NCBI RefSeq assembly: GCF_030064065.1
Contig: NZ_CP125946.1
Location: 1,116,001-1,180,000 of the forward strand
Length of the DNA: 64,000 bases
From: Rothia sp. SD9660Na
GTDB lineage: Bacteria > Actinomycetota > Actinomycetes > Actinomycetales > Micrococcaceae
Direction: 5' to 3'
Of the stretch, positions 40,329-49,616 are shown piece by piece. Under the pieces are notes generated by a model. That model did no database searches. It was given only the letters and a program-made list of their open reading frames with translations, and was not told where the DNA came from. Made by a program: the position numbers and the translations under genes. How positions within the stretch are numbered: the stretch's first letter is position 1; each line of letters starts with the position of its first letter.

Positions 40329-42074
40329 ATGGCTCAACCATCCCACGCCACCAAAGCCAGAGGGGCACTTGCCTCGATGGCCCTGGTGTTGCTTTTACTG
40401 GCCGGAGGGATCTTCGGCACGACCTTTGCCGGGGGCACCTGGCTTCCCAAACTGGCTCTCGACCTTTCTGGCGGCACCCAGCTGATTCTCTCGCCAGAGA
40501 CCAACGATTCCTCTGGCGAGGAAATTACTGCTGAGCAGCTCGACCAGGCTGTTGAAATTATCCGCCAGCGCGTCGATGGCGCGGGCGTGGCGGAAGCTGA
40601 AGTGACCACCCAGTCGGGCCAGAACGTCGTGGTTTCTGTGCCCGGCACTTTGAGCTCAGAAACCCGCGATCTGATTCAGACCTCGGCGCAAATGAGCTTC
40701 CGCGCGGTCATCAACGCTGGCACCCCGCAGGCGGTTACGGCGGACGCTACCGCTGCCGAGGACGCCCTGCCCTCACCGACGGCTGAACCCACCGACGGGT
40801 CCGACTACAACTGGGTGACAGGCGACCTTTGGCGCCAGTACGAGCAGCTGGACTGCACTATCCCCGCCAATGTGGATACCACCAACCAGGATCCCAATGC
40901 CGCCATTGTTGCTTGCGCATCAGATGGTAGTGAGAAGTACATCCTGGGCCCCATCGAAATCGAGGGTACCGATATCGAGACAGCCTCCTACTCCCAGGTG
41001 GCTAGCTCAACCGGTTACGCGACCGGCCAGTGGGGCGTGAATATCGTCTTCAACGAGGCTGCTACCCAGACCTTTAAGGACGTCACCACCCGCCTGAACG
41101 CTATTCGCGGCACCAACGCGTCCGACCCCCGCGCCCGTTTTGCCATTATGCTGGACGGTCAGGTGCTCTCTTCCCCGGTCACCCAGGCAGTGATTACCAA
41201 CGGCCAGCCTCAGATCACCGGTAACTTTACCGAAGAAGAGGCAGCCAACCTGGCTGAGCAGCTCAAGTACGGTGCCCTGCCCATTAGCTTCACTATCCAG
41301 TCGGAGCAGCAGATTTCTGCAACTCTGGGTGCTGACCAGCTGAAGATGGGTCTGATTGCTGGTCTGATCGGCCTGCTGCTGGTGTTTATCTACTCCCTCT
41401 TCCAGTACCGTCTGGTGGGCCTGGTTAACATCACCTCGATTATTGTTGCGGGCCTGCTCTCCTACGGTGTGATTGTGTTGCTGGGCCACCTGATGAACTA
41501 CCGCTTGTCACTGGCGGGGGTAGCCGGTCTGATTGTATCCATCGGTCTGATGGCAGACTCTTTCATTGTCTACTTTGAACGTATTCGCGATGAGATTCGT
41601 GCCGGCCGTACCATCCCTGCCGGTATCGACCACGGCTGGCTGCGCGCCAAGCGCACCATTTTGGCCTCTAAAGCCGTGAACCTGCTGGCCGCTGTAGTGC
41701 TTTACTTCGCCTCGGTCGGTAACGTGCGCGGCTTTGCCTTCACCCTGGGTCTCACCGCTGTTTCAGACCTGCTTATCACCTTCCTTTTCATCCACCCGCT
41801 TATGGTTCTGCTGGGTCGCAAGGACTACTTCCGTAACGGCGGCCGCTTCTCTGGCATGGACCCAGTAGCCCTTGGCTCCACCCCGCTCTACCGTGGTGCG
41901 GGGCGCATCCGCACCTCTGAAGAAGCTGACGGTTCCCTCTCCCTGGCTGAGCGCAAACGCCGCGAGCGCCTGGCCGCTGAGGCAGCTGAAGCTGAAGCGG
42001 CGCAGGGGAGTGCTGATGTGGAGCCCCTGCCTGCCGCAGATTCCACCACTACCGAGGAGGCTCGCCGTGGCTAA
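40329..42074 (+). CDS. secD: SecD, protein translocase subunit
   Basis: A 581-residue RND-type membrane protein from ATG 40329 (AAGGGG upstream). First helix at about residues 13-35, the motif LPKLALDLSGGTQLILSPE (about 38-56), large extracytoplasmic domain with IRQRVDGAGVAEAEVTTQ (about 76-93), and five further helices from about 370 with LGADQLKMGLIAGLIGLLLV and SIGLMADSFIVYFERIRDE. It uses proton motive force to pull secreted proteins out of SecYEG. The C-terminal tail is Ala/Glu-rich. An upstream extension to 40215 is not supported by a ribosome site. Confidence 0.96.
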   Translation: MAQPSHATKARGALASMALVLLLLAGGIFGTTFAGGTWLPKLALDLSGGTQLILSPETNDSSGEEITAEQLDQAVEIIRQRVDGAGVAEAEVTTQSGQNVVVSVPGTLSSETRDLIQTSAQMSFRAVINAGTPQAVTADATAAEDALPSPTAEPTDGSDYNWVTGDLWRQYEQLDCTIPANVDTTNQDPNAAIVACASDGSEKYILGPIEIEGTDIETASYSQVASSTGYATGQWGVNIVFNEAATQTFKDVTTRLNAIRGTNASDPRARFAIMLDGQVLSSPVTQAVITNGQPQITGNFTEEEAANLAEQLKYGALPISFTIQSEQQISATLGADQLKMGLIAGLIGLLLVFIYSLFQYRLVGLVNITSIIVAGLLSYGVIVLLGHLMNYRLSLAGVAGLIVSIGLMADSFIVYFERIRDEIRAGRTIPAGIDHGWLRAKRTILASKAVNLLAAVVLYFASVGNVRGFAFTLGLTAVSDLLITFLFIHPLMVLLGRKDYFRNGGRFSGMDPVALGSTPLYRGAGRIRTSEEADGSLSLAERKRRERLAAEAAEAEAAQGSADVEPLPAADSTTTEEARRG

Positions 42075-43143
42075 TAAACTCGCTCAGTTCGGTAATGAAC
42101 TGCATTCTGGTCAGCGGTCGTTTGGGTTTGTGCCTAAGCGTCGTTTGTGGCTGACGATTGCCCTGGCTCTGGTTGTGCTGGCGGCCCTGGTGCCGGTGGT
42201 GCGCGGTGGCTTCAATCTGGGTATTGAGTTCCGCGGTGGTTCTGAGTTCACCGTGTCGCAGGTGGTCGATACCGATATTTCTATCGGTCAGCAGGCGATT
42301 GCGGACGCCGCTCCCGAGGCTACCGATGTGCGCGTCACTAATATCGCTGCGGGTACCGTGCGGGCTCAGATGAGTGAGCTGACGGACGATGAGACTCTGG
42401 CAGTGGGCCAGGCCCTGCAGTCGGCCTACGGTGTGAGCGCTGACCAGGTGACTTCGTCCTTCGTGGGCCCTACCTGGGGTGCCGGGGTGACCCGGCAGGC
42501 TCTGGTGGGTCTGGTCTGGTTTATCCTGCTGGTGATGATCGGTATGGCCCTGTACTTCCGCACTTGGAAGATGTCGGTCTCGGCAATTGCTGGCCTGATC
42601 TTTACCATCGTGACCACCGTGGGCCTGTACGCTCTCATCGGTTTTGAGATTACCCCCAGTGCGATTATCGGCTTCCTGACCGTGTTGAGCTACTCTCTCT
42701 ACGACACCGTGGTGGTTTTCGATAAGATTCGTGAGAATACCGAGGGGCTAGAGAAGCGCCGCGATACTACCTTTGCTGAGCAGGTGAATTTGGCGGTCAA
42801 TCAGACCCTGGTGCGCTCAATCAACACCTCGATTGTGGGTATTTTGCCGGTGGGCTCGATTCTCTTCATCGGTGCCCTGCTCCTGGGCGCGGGTACTCTC
42901 AAGGACCTCTCGCTGGCTCTCTTCGTCGGTATCATTATCGGCACCCTGGGCACCCTCTTTGTGGCGGCTCCTGCCTACGCTGCCCTGCGTCTGGGCGAGA
43001 AGGGCGTGCGTGAGCATACCGAGCTCGTCCGCCGGGCCCGCCAGGGGCAGGTAGAAGAGGGCGATGAGCGCGAGGACGTCGACGCGCAGCCGGCTGCCCC
43101 GGTGATGGTCACCGTGCATTCGGTTAACCTCGATAGCAAGTAG
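42067..43143 (+). CDS. secF: SecF, protein translocase subunit
   Basis: A 358-residue protein from GTG 42067, overlapping secD by eight bases with GAGGAGG upstream. First helix about residues 24-42 (LWLTIALALVVLAALVPVV), then GFNLGIEFRGGSEFTVSQV (about 45-63), and five helices with TVLSYSLYDTVVVFDKIREN (about 207-226) and INTSIVGILPVGSILFIGAL (about 253-272), the SecF signatures. Partner of SecD. Ends in an acidic tail. Confidence 0.96.
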   Translation: MANKLAQFGNELHSGQRSFGFVPKRRLWLTIALALVVLAALVPVVRGGFNLGIEFRGGSEFTVSQVVDTDISIGQQAIADAAPEATDVRVTNIAAGTVRAQMSELTDDETLAVGQALQSAYGVSADQVTSSFVGPTWGAGVTRQALVGLVWFILLVMIGMALYFRTWKMSVSAIAGLIFTIVTTVGLYALIGFEITPSAIIGFLTVLSYSLYDTVVVFDKIRENTEGLEKRRDTTFAEQVNLAVNQTLVRSINTSIVGILPVGSILFIGALLLGAGTLKDLSLALFVGIIIGTLGTLFVAAPAYAALRLGEKGVREHTELVRRARQGQVEEGDEREDVDAQPAAPVMVTVHSVNLDSK

Positions 43144-43172
43144 GGCCAAGAGCTAGGTCTTTTGCCCTAGAG

Positions 43173-43204
43173 ACGGGAGCGGACAGTAGTTCGCTCCCGT
43201 TTTT
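43173..43204 (+). terminator. Terminator of the yajC-secDF operon
   Basis: ACGGGAGCG (43173-43181) and CGCTCCCGT (43192-43200) are perfect arms followed by TTTTC. Confidence 0.9.
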
Positions 43205-43273
43205 CTTACGCAGGGTGTGGAATTAATCTAAGATAGTCCCACACGTATAAATAAGTTTGAGGGGGAATAGGGC

Positions 43274-45652
43274 ATGAGCCGGTCAGAAGAGAGCACTCAG
43301 AAGGTAGCCCAGGCAGGGGAGAAGCGGCCGGTTCGTGGGTCGCACCGGGTCATGTCTGCTTCGGGGCGCGTGCCCACTCGCCTGGTGTTTGGTCGGGAGC
43401 AACCGGAAGGCCCGGCGCCGCGTTTTTCGCCGGTCCTGGCTCCTGTGATTCGAACCGTTAAGAAGTACCACCCTGAGGAAGATCTTGAGGTGTTGCAGCG
43501 GGCCTTCCAGGTGGCGAATCACTATCACCGGGGGCAGAAGCGTAAGAGCGGGGACCCTTACATTACCCACCCGGTAGCTGTGACCACTATCTTGGCTGAG
43601 ATTGGTGCTACCGGCCCTGTGCTGGTCGCGGGTCTGTTGCACGATACCGTGGAGGATACCGACTATACGCAGGAGCAGCTGACTGCTGACTTTGGCCCGG
43701 AGGTTGCCTACCTGGTTGATGGGGTGACCAAGCTCGATAAGGTCAGCTACGGCGATAACGCCCCCATTGAGACAATTCGCAAGCTGGTTATCTCGATGTC
43801 GCAGGATGTGCGCGTGCTACTCATCAAGCTGGCTGACCGTCTGCACAATGCCCGTACCTGGCGGTTTGTATCCGGTGCTTCTGCGGCGCGTAAGGCTGAG
43901 GAGACCCTGCAGATTTATGCCCCGCTGGCCCACCGCCTGGGCTTGAACACCATCAAGTGGGAGCTGGAAGACCTCTCCTTTGCCGCGATGAGCCCCGATA
44001 TCTATGCTGAGATTGTGCGAATGGTGGGCGAGCGTACCCCTAAGCTCGAAAAGTACCTGGCCGAGGCCCGCGTGACGATTGAGGATCGCTTGGCCCAGGT
44101 GGGTCTTGAGGCCACCGTGACGGGCCGCCCCAAGCACTATTACTCGATTCATCAGAAGATGAAGACCAAGGGTAAGAGCTTCGACGATATCAACGATATT
44201 CTGGCCGTGCGCATCATGGTCGAGGATGAGAACGATTGCTATACCGCCCTGGGGCATGTGATGTCCCTGTGGATGGCGGTTCCTGGGCGCTTCAAGGATT
44301 ACATCAAGCAGCCTAAGCACAACCACTACCAGTCGCTGCACATGACGGTGCACGGGCCCGGCGGCCTGCCCCTGGAAATCCAGATTCGCACCTACAAGAT
44401 GCACGAAGAGGCCGAGTATGGTGTGGCTGCCCACTGGCGTTACAAGGCTGCTTCTCGCGGGGAGAAGGTGGATCTTTCCTTCAAGGAGCCAGGCACTCAG
44501 ACCGCCGCCTTCAATATCGGCATCTTGCAGTCGATATCTGAGATTTCTAACTCTAATCCCGAGTCTGAGCAGTTCTACCAGCAGCTGTCTGAGCGGCTTG
44601 AGACCGACGAGATTGTGGTGCTGACCCCGCAGGGTAAGCCCATTAGCCTGCCGGTGGGCTCTACCCCCGTTGACTTTGCCTACGCTATCCACACTGAGGT
44701 GGGGGACCGCACTATCGGTGCTAAGGTCAACGGCAAGCTGGTTCCCTTGCACACCGAGCTCGAAACCGCCTCAACGGTTGAGATTCAGACAACTAAGGAC
44801 GAGAACCACGCCCCGAGCGAGGACTGGCTCAAGTTCGTGCGCACCAGCAAGGCCCGCACCAAGATTCGCCAGCACTACGCTAAGGGCCGTCGTATCGAGG
44901 CCATGAACCGGGGCAAGGAGCGCGTGGTCAAGGCTATGCGCCAGCACGAGTTGCCTCTGACCAAGATGATGACGCCCGAGCTTATGCTGCAGGTGGCCCA
45001 GGACTTGCACAAGCACGATGTGGCCACCCTCTACCACGCTGTGGGCGAGAACGAGGTGGAGACCCAGGCCGTCATTACCTCTCTGGTCAACCTCTACTAC
45101 GGCGAGGACGAGGTCGACCAGACTGTTGAACTCGATAGCTTCGACGCCTCGCTGGTATCTAACCGCCGCTCGGTGGGCGATGACAACGGTGTGGTGGTAC
45201 CCGGGGCCGAGGGTATTCTGACTAAGATTGCCCGCTGCTGCACCCCCGTCCCCCCGGACGACATCGTCGGTATTGTCACCCGCTTGCAGGGCATCTCTGT
45301 GCACCGTACTGACTGCCCCAATGTGTTGAGTCAGGCCGATGACCCCCGCCAGACCGCGGTGGAGTGGGCCTCTAACAGTAACTCCGTCTACCGGGTGTCG
45401 ATCCAGGTGGAGGGCATCGACCGTAAGGCCCTGCTCTCAGATACCATCCGGGTTATTTCTGAGGCCGGCTGCAATATTGTGGATGCCAAGGTGCACACCA
45501 GCGACGAACGTTTTGTGGTCAACCGGTACACCGTGGAGCTCTCAGATCGGTTCATGATGGAGCACCTGCTCAATCAGATTCGCAACGTTCCCGGTATTTA
45601 CAACGCCTACCGGCTGACAGGTTCCCGTCCGCTCATGAACCAGCATGGCTAG
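43274..45652 (+). CDS. relA: RelA/SpoT-family (p)ppGpp synthetase and hydrolase
   Basis: A 792-residue bifunctional Rel. HD hydrolase domain: HYHRGQKRKSGDPYITHPVA (about residues 84-103) and LLHDTVEDTDYTQ (about 120-132). Synthetase domain: YYSIHQKMKTKGKSFDDIND (about 293-312) and NHYQSLHMTVHGPGG (about 353-367). TGS domain about 443-505 (VLTPQGKPISLPVGSTPVDF) and ACT domain at the end (YRVSIQVEGIDRKALLSDTI). It makes and degrades the starvation alarmone. HD and synthetase residues appear intact. Confidence 0.97.
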   Translation: MSRSEESTQKVAQAGEKRPVRGSHRVMSASGRVPTRLVFGREQPEGPAPRFSPVLAPVIRTVKKYHPEEDLEVLQRAFQVANHYHRGQKRKSGDPYITHPVAVTTILAEIGATGPVLVAGLLHDTVEDTDYTQEQLTADFGPEVAYLVDGVTKLDKVSYGDNAPIETIRKLVISMSQDVRVLLIKLADRLHNARTWRFVSGASAARKAEETLQIYAPLAHRLGLNTIKWELEDLSFAAMSPDIYAEIVRMVGERTPKLEKYLAEARVTIEDRLAQVGLEATVTGRPKHYYSIHQKMKTKGKSFDDINDILAVRIMVEDENDCYTALGHVMSLWMAVPGRFKDYIKQPKHNHYQSLHMTVHGPGGLPLEIQIRTYKMHEEAEYGVAAHWRYKAASRGEKVDLSFKEPGTQTAAFNIGILQSISEISNSNPESEQFYQQLSERLETDEIVVLTPQGKPISLPVGSTPVDFAYAIHTEVGDRTIGAKVNGKLVPLHTELETASTVEIQTTKDENHAPSEDWLKFVRTSKARTKIRQHYAKGRRIEAMNRGKERVVKAMRQHELPLTKMMTPELMLQVAQDLHKHDVATLYHAVGENEVETQAVITSLVNLYYGEDEVDQTVELDSFDASLVSNRRSVGDDNGVVVPGAEGILTKIARCCTPVPPDDIVGIVTRLQGISVHRTDCPNVLSQADDPRQTAVEWASNSNSVYRVSIQVEGIDRKALLSDTIRVISEAGCNIVDAKVHTSDERFVVNRYTVELSDRFMMEHLLNQIRNVPGIYNAYRLTGSRPLMNQHG

Positions 45653-46404
45653 GCCCCAGTCGCAAGGGCACCCGCCATGAGCTGGTGGGCCAGGTGCTGA
45701 GCCCTGAGTAGGGCTGTCGCTTTCAGGTTGATGTGTTCTCGGGCGCTCTGGAGCAGAAGCTCAGGTGTGACGCTGTTGTGGCTATCGAGCAGGATTGCTT
45801 TGACGATGGCCAGGTCGCTCTCATCGAGAGAATGGGTGATGATATCCAGAGCTGTCTTGAGGGGCGTGGTGAGGCGAATGGGCCCGATAGCCATGGTGTC
45901 GTAGGGGCGTAACTGGGCCTGATGGCTTGCGAAGTTCGCCCGGCAGGGGCGGGGTAAGTTGAAGCGGTTATCCCGGTCGTAATCAACGTGCAGGCGTCCC
46001 TCAGGTAGCTCGGGCAGGTAGCCCAGCACCCAGGCTGCGGTGGTTCGAGAGTAGCGGATGCGGTGGTGGTAGCCTGCCGGGGTGAGCAGCCCCAAGCTGG
46101 CTGCCCGCATGAGTGGGGTGGGTTCGTCCTCTGGCTCTCGGTAGATACCGTGATGGAGATGGACAAGCTGACGCTCCTTGATGAGGGCTCGCCACTGATC
46201 TGCAGAAAGTTGCGTGGTTTCTTGGCTATAGAGGCGGACGAGCGCAGGTGGCTCATGCTGCTGCGGCGGCGCTTCTGCCCCTCGTGGCAGGTAGGAATGG
46301 CTGTCGCGGGCGATGAGGTACAGGGAGCTTGCTGGCTTGTGCGGCACTGGCGCTAAGGGGAAGGGGAGCTCTGAGAGGGCAGCGACTACATTGATTTGTT
46401 CCAT
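45649..46404 (-). CDS. AbiEi-like antitoxin-type protein, solitary
   Basis: A 251-residue protein. The middle (LSADQWRALIKERQLVHLHH, about residues 67-86, then GIYRE) is like the winged-helix start of AbiEi-type proteins, and TTPLKTALDIITHSLDESDL (about 181-200) fits their downstream region. Type IV antitoxins of this family repress their own operon and counter an AbiEii nucleotidyltransferase; no such partner is adjacent, so this is likely a domesticated single gene. It is convergent with relA (4-base overlap). Paired DnaA boxes lie upstream. Confidence 0.55.
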   Translation of the reverse strand: MEQINVVAALSELPFPLAPVPHKPASSLYLIARDSHSYLPRGAEAPPQQHEPPALVRLYSQETTQLSADQWRALIKERQLVHLHHGIYREPEDEPTPLMRAASLGLLTPAGYHHRIRYSRTTAAWVLGYLPELPEGRLHVDYDRDNRFNLPRPCRANFASHQAQLRPYDTMAIGPIRLTTPLKTALDIITHSLDESDLAIVKAILLDSHNSVTPELLLQSAREHINLKATALLRAQHLAHQLMAGALATGA

Positions 46405-46455
46405 GACTCCGTTCTAGCACATCAACGTCGGGTGCAAGAGAAAAATCTGTCAGGC

Positions 46456-46492
46456 TGTGGATAAGTAGGCTAGCCAGGTAGGCTTATCCACA
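46456..46492. promoter_or_regulatory. Inverted pair of consensus DnaA boxes
   Basis: TGTGGATAA (46456-46464) and TTATCCACA (46484-46492) are both exact matches to the DnaA box, on opposite strands and 19 bases apart. They could also pair as a stem. They lie in the upstream region of the AbiEi-like gene. Confidence 0.6.
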
Positions 46493-46494
46493 AA

Positions 46495-46528
46495 AATCCC
46501 CCGCCTACCGATCGGTAGACGGGGGATT
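46495..46528. terminator. Terminator of the DUF349 gene
   Basis: AATCCCCCG (46495-46503) pairs with CGGGGGATT (46520-46528); the inside CTACCGATCGGTAG is a perfect palindrome. The leftward DUF349 gene ends at 46565. Confidence 0.8.
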
Positions 46529-46564
46529 CCGCGTCACAAAGACGTCACAGACAAAGTGCCAGGC

Positions 46565-47854
46565 TTAGGCATTGAACTCAGCAGAAGAAGCCTTAAGGGT
46601 TTCAAGCCACTGCTTGCGGGCATCCAGGGCTTCCTGGGCCTTCTTGACCTTCTGGGCATTACCACTAGCCTCAGCCTTAGCCAGGTCGGCTTCAAGACCG
46701 GCGATCGCGTCTTCGAGCTGGGTCAGCATGGAGTTAGCGCGAGCTTGCTTAGCGGGGTCAGTCTTCTGCCACTTAGCATTCTCGGCGCGGTGGATTTCGT
46801 CCTGAACCTTGCGTAGCTCCTGCTCTACGCGGCGCACGGAGTTGCGGGGGACGCGTCCGATAGCTTCCCAGCGGTCCAGAATACCCTCAAGGGCCTTCTT
46901 AGCCGCAGCGATATCGGTGACAGGCAGGATGCCGCGGGCCTCTTCCAGCAGGGCTTCCTTAGCCTGCAGGTTAGCCTCAAATTCCTTATCCAGCTCAGCG
47001 TTCACCGCAGTGCGGGCGTCAAAGAAGACGTCCTGGGCTGCACGGAAACGGGCCCACAGGGCGTCATCTTCCTTGCGGGTGCCACGGGGAGCTGCCTTCC
47101 ACTGGTCCATCAGATCGCGGTACTTAGCGGCGGTTGCTGCCCAGTCGGTGGAGTTCTGCAGGGCCTCGGCCTCAGCGATGAGAGCTTCCTTAACACGCTT
47201 AGCCTTGGCATTAGCCTCATCGAGCTGGGAGAAGTGGGCGCGGCGGCGGCGGTCAAAGCTGGTGCGAGCAGCGCGGAAACGCTTCCACAGCTCGTCCTCG
47301 ATGCTCTTGGCCAGGTGGTGTTCCTTCTGGGTTTTCTTCCACTCTTCGAATAGCTCGTTCATGCGGGCGTGGGAGTTCTTCCAGTGAATAGCGGAGTCGT
47401 CCTTAGCCACGATAGCTTCAGCCTCAGACACAATGGCCTCGCGGGCTTCAAGAGCTGCCTGGCGAGCCTCGGCGCTCTCGGTCTTCTCTGCTTCCTCACG
47501 CTCGTTGATCTTACCAACCAGGGCAACCAGGCGTTCCTGCAGGGCAGTGTAGTCGCCTACCATGTTGCGTACAGCAACCTGCTGGCCCAGGTGGGCAGCT
47601 GCCTTCTGCAGGTCAGCGGCTTTGGCCTTGCGCTCTACGCGCTCTTCGAGCAGAGCAACCTGGGCTTCGAAGTTCTCAAACTTGCGGGCAAAGTAGCCGA
47701 GGGCTTCGTCGGCAGACGCGCCGGGTACCTGGCCTACTGCGTATTCTTCACCGTCAACGATTACGAAAACGTGGCCGTCCTCGTCCACGCGGCCAAACTT
47801 ACGGGCCTTGACGAGGTCTACGTTGAGGGTGGTGTCGTCGGATTGGGTAATCAC
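46565..47854 (-). CDS. DUF349 helical repeat protein
   Basis: A 429-residue, almost fully helical protein with repeated DUF349 units: W-x-x-F/L segments such as AIHWKNSHARMNELFEEWKK (about residues 154-173), ELWKRFRAARTSFDRRRRAH (about 188-207), KYRDLMDQWKAAPRGTRKED (about 244-263) and ALWARFRAAQDVFFDARTAV (about 265-284). The N-terminus has a short beta region (HVFVIVDGEEYAVGQVPG). Coiled-coil character is strong. Widespread in actinobacteria next to relA and hisS; the role is unknown, with stress-related suggestions only. Confidence 0.88.
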   Translation of the reverse strand: MITQSDDTTLNVDLVKARKFGRVDEDGHVFVIVDGEEYAVGQVPGASADEALGYFARKFENFEAQVALLEERVERKAKAADLQKAAAHLGQQVAVRNMVGDYTALQERLVALVGKINEREEAEKTESAEARQAALEAREAIVSEAEAIVAKDDSAIHWKNSHARMNELFEEWKKTQKEHHLAKSIEDELWKRFRAARTSFDRRRRAHFSQLDEANAKAKRVKEALIAEAEALQNSTDWAATAAKYRDLMDQWKAAPRGTRKEDDALWARFRAAQDVFFDARTAVNAELDKEFEANLQAKEALLEEARGILPVTDIAAAKKALEGILDRWEAIGRVPRNSVRRVEQELRKVQDEIHRAENAKWQKTDPAKQARANSMLTQLEDAIAGLEADLAKAEASGNAQKVKKAQEALDARKQWLETLKASSAEFNA

Positions 47855-48155
47855 CGCTATAACTCTTTTCGCATCAGTAGTGGGGGAGCTAACCCCCGTT
47901 TAAGTAATGAAAAGTGCACCAGACCGGGCCGTATCGATAGGGCTGGTTGCCGCTTCGTGAAGAGGCGGCAATAATCTATCGGGCGCAGGTGGCGCAGTTA
48001 CCAGCATAGCGTGTTTAGGGCGAAAGCGGGTGCAATTACCCGGCAGGTGCGCCTTCGGTCTAGTATTAAAGGGACTGTGCTCTGCTGTGAGACCGCTTAT
48101 TTCGCGAGGGCACGTTACCTACTTCGACCGTTTTCAACCGATAAAAGGGGAGCAC
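47855..48155. other. Divergent region between DUF349 gene and hisS
   Basis: 301 bases. Two hairpins: GGGGG/CCCCC near 47881-47897 and TTGCCGC/GCGGCAA at about 47948-47972. TAGTAT at 48061-48066 is a possible -10 for hisS, and AAAGGGGAG before ATG 48156 is the ribosome site. No T-box features such as a tRNA acceptor-binding bulge were recognised. Confidence 0.5.
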
Positions 48156-49508
48156 ATGGCTCGCAAACAATCGCTTTCTGGTTTTCCGGAGCACCTGCCC
48201 GAGGAACGCCTGGTAGAGAATTTTGTTCTCGATACTTTGCGAGAGACCTTTGAGCTTCACGGTTTTTCGTCGATTGAGACCCGTTCGGTAGAGACCATTG
48301 AGCAGCTGCTACGCAAGGGCGATATCGATAAAGAGGTTTACGCGGTCTCCCGTCTGCTGGACGATGCGGACGAGGCCCGGGGCGGTAAGAAGGAAAAGCT
48401 GGCCCTACACTTTGACCTGACCGTGCCCTTTGCCCGCTACGTGGTAGAGAACGCCGGCTACCTTTCCTTCCCCTTCATGCGCTACCAGATTCAGAAGGTC
48501 TGGCGCGGTGAACGCCCCCAGGAGGGTCGCGCCCGCGAGTTCACCCAGGCCGACGTGGACGTCGTTGGCGACGGTGCCCTGCCCTTCCGCTACGATGTGG
48601 AACTGGCCCTGGTTATCGTCGATGCGCTCTCCAAGCTGCCGATTCCTGACTTCAAGCTGCGCGTCAATAACCGCAAGCTCTCCGAGGGCTTCTACCTGGG
48701 TCTGGGCCTCACTGATACCGCGGGTGTACTACGCAATATCGATAAGCTTGAAAAGATCGGTGCGGACGCCGTCGCTCAGCTTCTTAAGGACGAGGTCGGA
48801 GCCACTGACGAGCAGGCCGCTGCCGCCCTCAAACTTGCCAGCATCCGTGCTGAAGATACGTCTTTTGCTGACCAGGTTCGCGCCCTGGGGGTCACCCACG
48901 ACCTGCTCGAAGAAGGTCTGGCTGAGCTGACCGAGGTTATCGGTGAGGCTGCCAAACGGGCCCCCGGCAAGGTGGTTGCTGACCTGTCTATTGCCCGCGG
49001 TCTGGACTACTACACCGGCACCGTCTATGAAACCGTGCTGGTGGGACACGAGCAGCTGGGTTCTATCTGCTCCGGTGGCCGCTACGAGTCTCTGGCCTCC
49101 AACGGCAAGAAGACCTACCCCGGTGTGGGCCTTTCGATCGGTGTAACCCGCCTAGTTGCCCGCATCCTGTCCCAGGGCTTTGCCGAAGCTACCCGCAAGG
49201 TGCCCACCGCCGCCCTAATTGCCTTGACCAATGACGAGATGTGGTCTGGTGCCCAGGACGTCGCCGATGCCCTGCGCGCCCGCGGTATTGCCTGCGAGGT
49301 CTCAGCCACCGCCGCTAAGTTTGGCAAGCAGATTAAGTACGCCGAGAAGCGGGGCATCCCCTTCGTCTGGTTTACCTCGGCAGGGGAGAACGGCGAGCTC
49401 ACCCACGAAGTAAAAGACATCCGCACCGGCGAGCAGGTAGCAGCAGACCCGGCCAGCTGGGCCCCACCGGCTGAGGACCTGCACGTGCGCGTGCTCCCTA
49501 CCGCCTAA
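48156..49508 (+). CDS. hisS: Histidyl-tRNA synthetase
   Basis: A 450-residue class II synthetase. Start ATG 48156 with AAAGGGGAG. Motif 1 region ETFELHGFSSIETRSVE (about residues 31-47), KLALHFDLTVPFARYV (about 83-98), motif 2 YQIQKVWRGERPQEGRAREF (about 110-129), the His-specific RGLDYYTGTVYE (about 285-296) and motif 3 GLSIGVTRLVARIL (about 327-340), then the anticodon domain. It belongs to the group of longer HisRS with the LHFDLTVPFARY signature. Charges tRNA-His. Confidence 0.96.
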   Translation: MARKQSLSGFPEHLPEERLVENFVLDTLRETFELHGFSSIETRSVETIEQLLRKGDIDKEVYAVSRLLDDADEARGGKKEKLALHFDLTVPFARYVVENAGYLSFPFMRYQIQKVWRGERPQEGRAREFTQADVDVVGDGALPFRYDVELALVIVDALSKLPIPDFKLRVNNRKLSEGFYLGLGLTDTAGVLRNIDKLEKIGADAVAQLLKDEVGATDEQAAAALKLASIRAEDTSFADQVRALGVTHDLLEEGLAELTEVIGEAAKRAPGKVVADLSIARGLDYYTGTVYETVLVGHEQLGSICSGGRYESLASNGKKTYPGVGLSIGVTRLVARILSQGFAEATRKVPTAALIALTNDEMWSGAQDVADALRARGIACEVSATAAKFGKQIKYAEKRGIPFVWFTSAGENGELTHEVKDIRTGEQVAADPASWAPPAEDLHVRVLPTA

Positions 49509-49616
49509 TTCATACCCATCCAACCGGTGCCAGGCGCACCACAACACGGTACAATCGGGAGCAAACTGAACTTTAGACAGTGCCACCCGGTACCGTGCCC
49601 CATCGAAAGGAACTCA

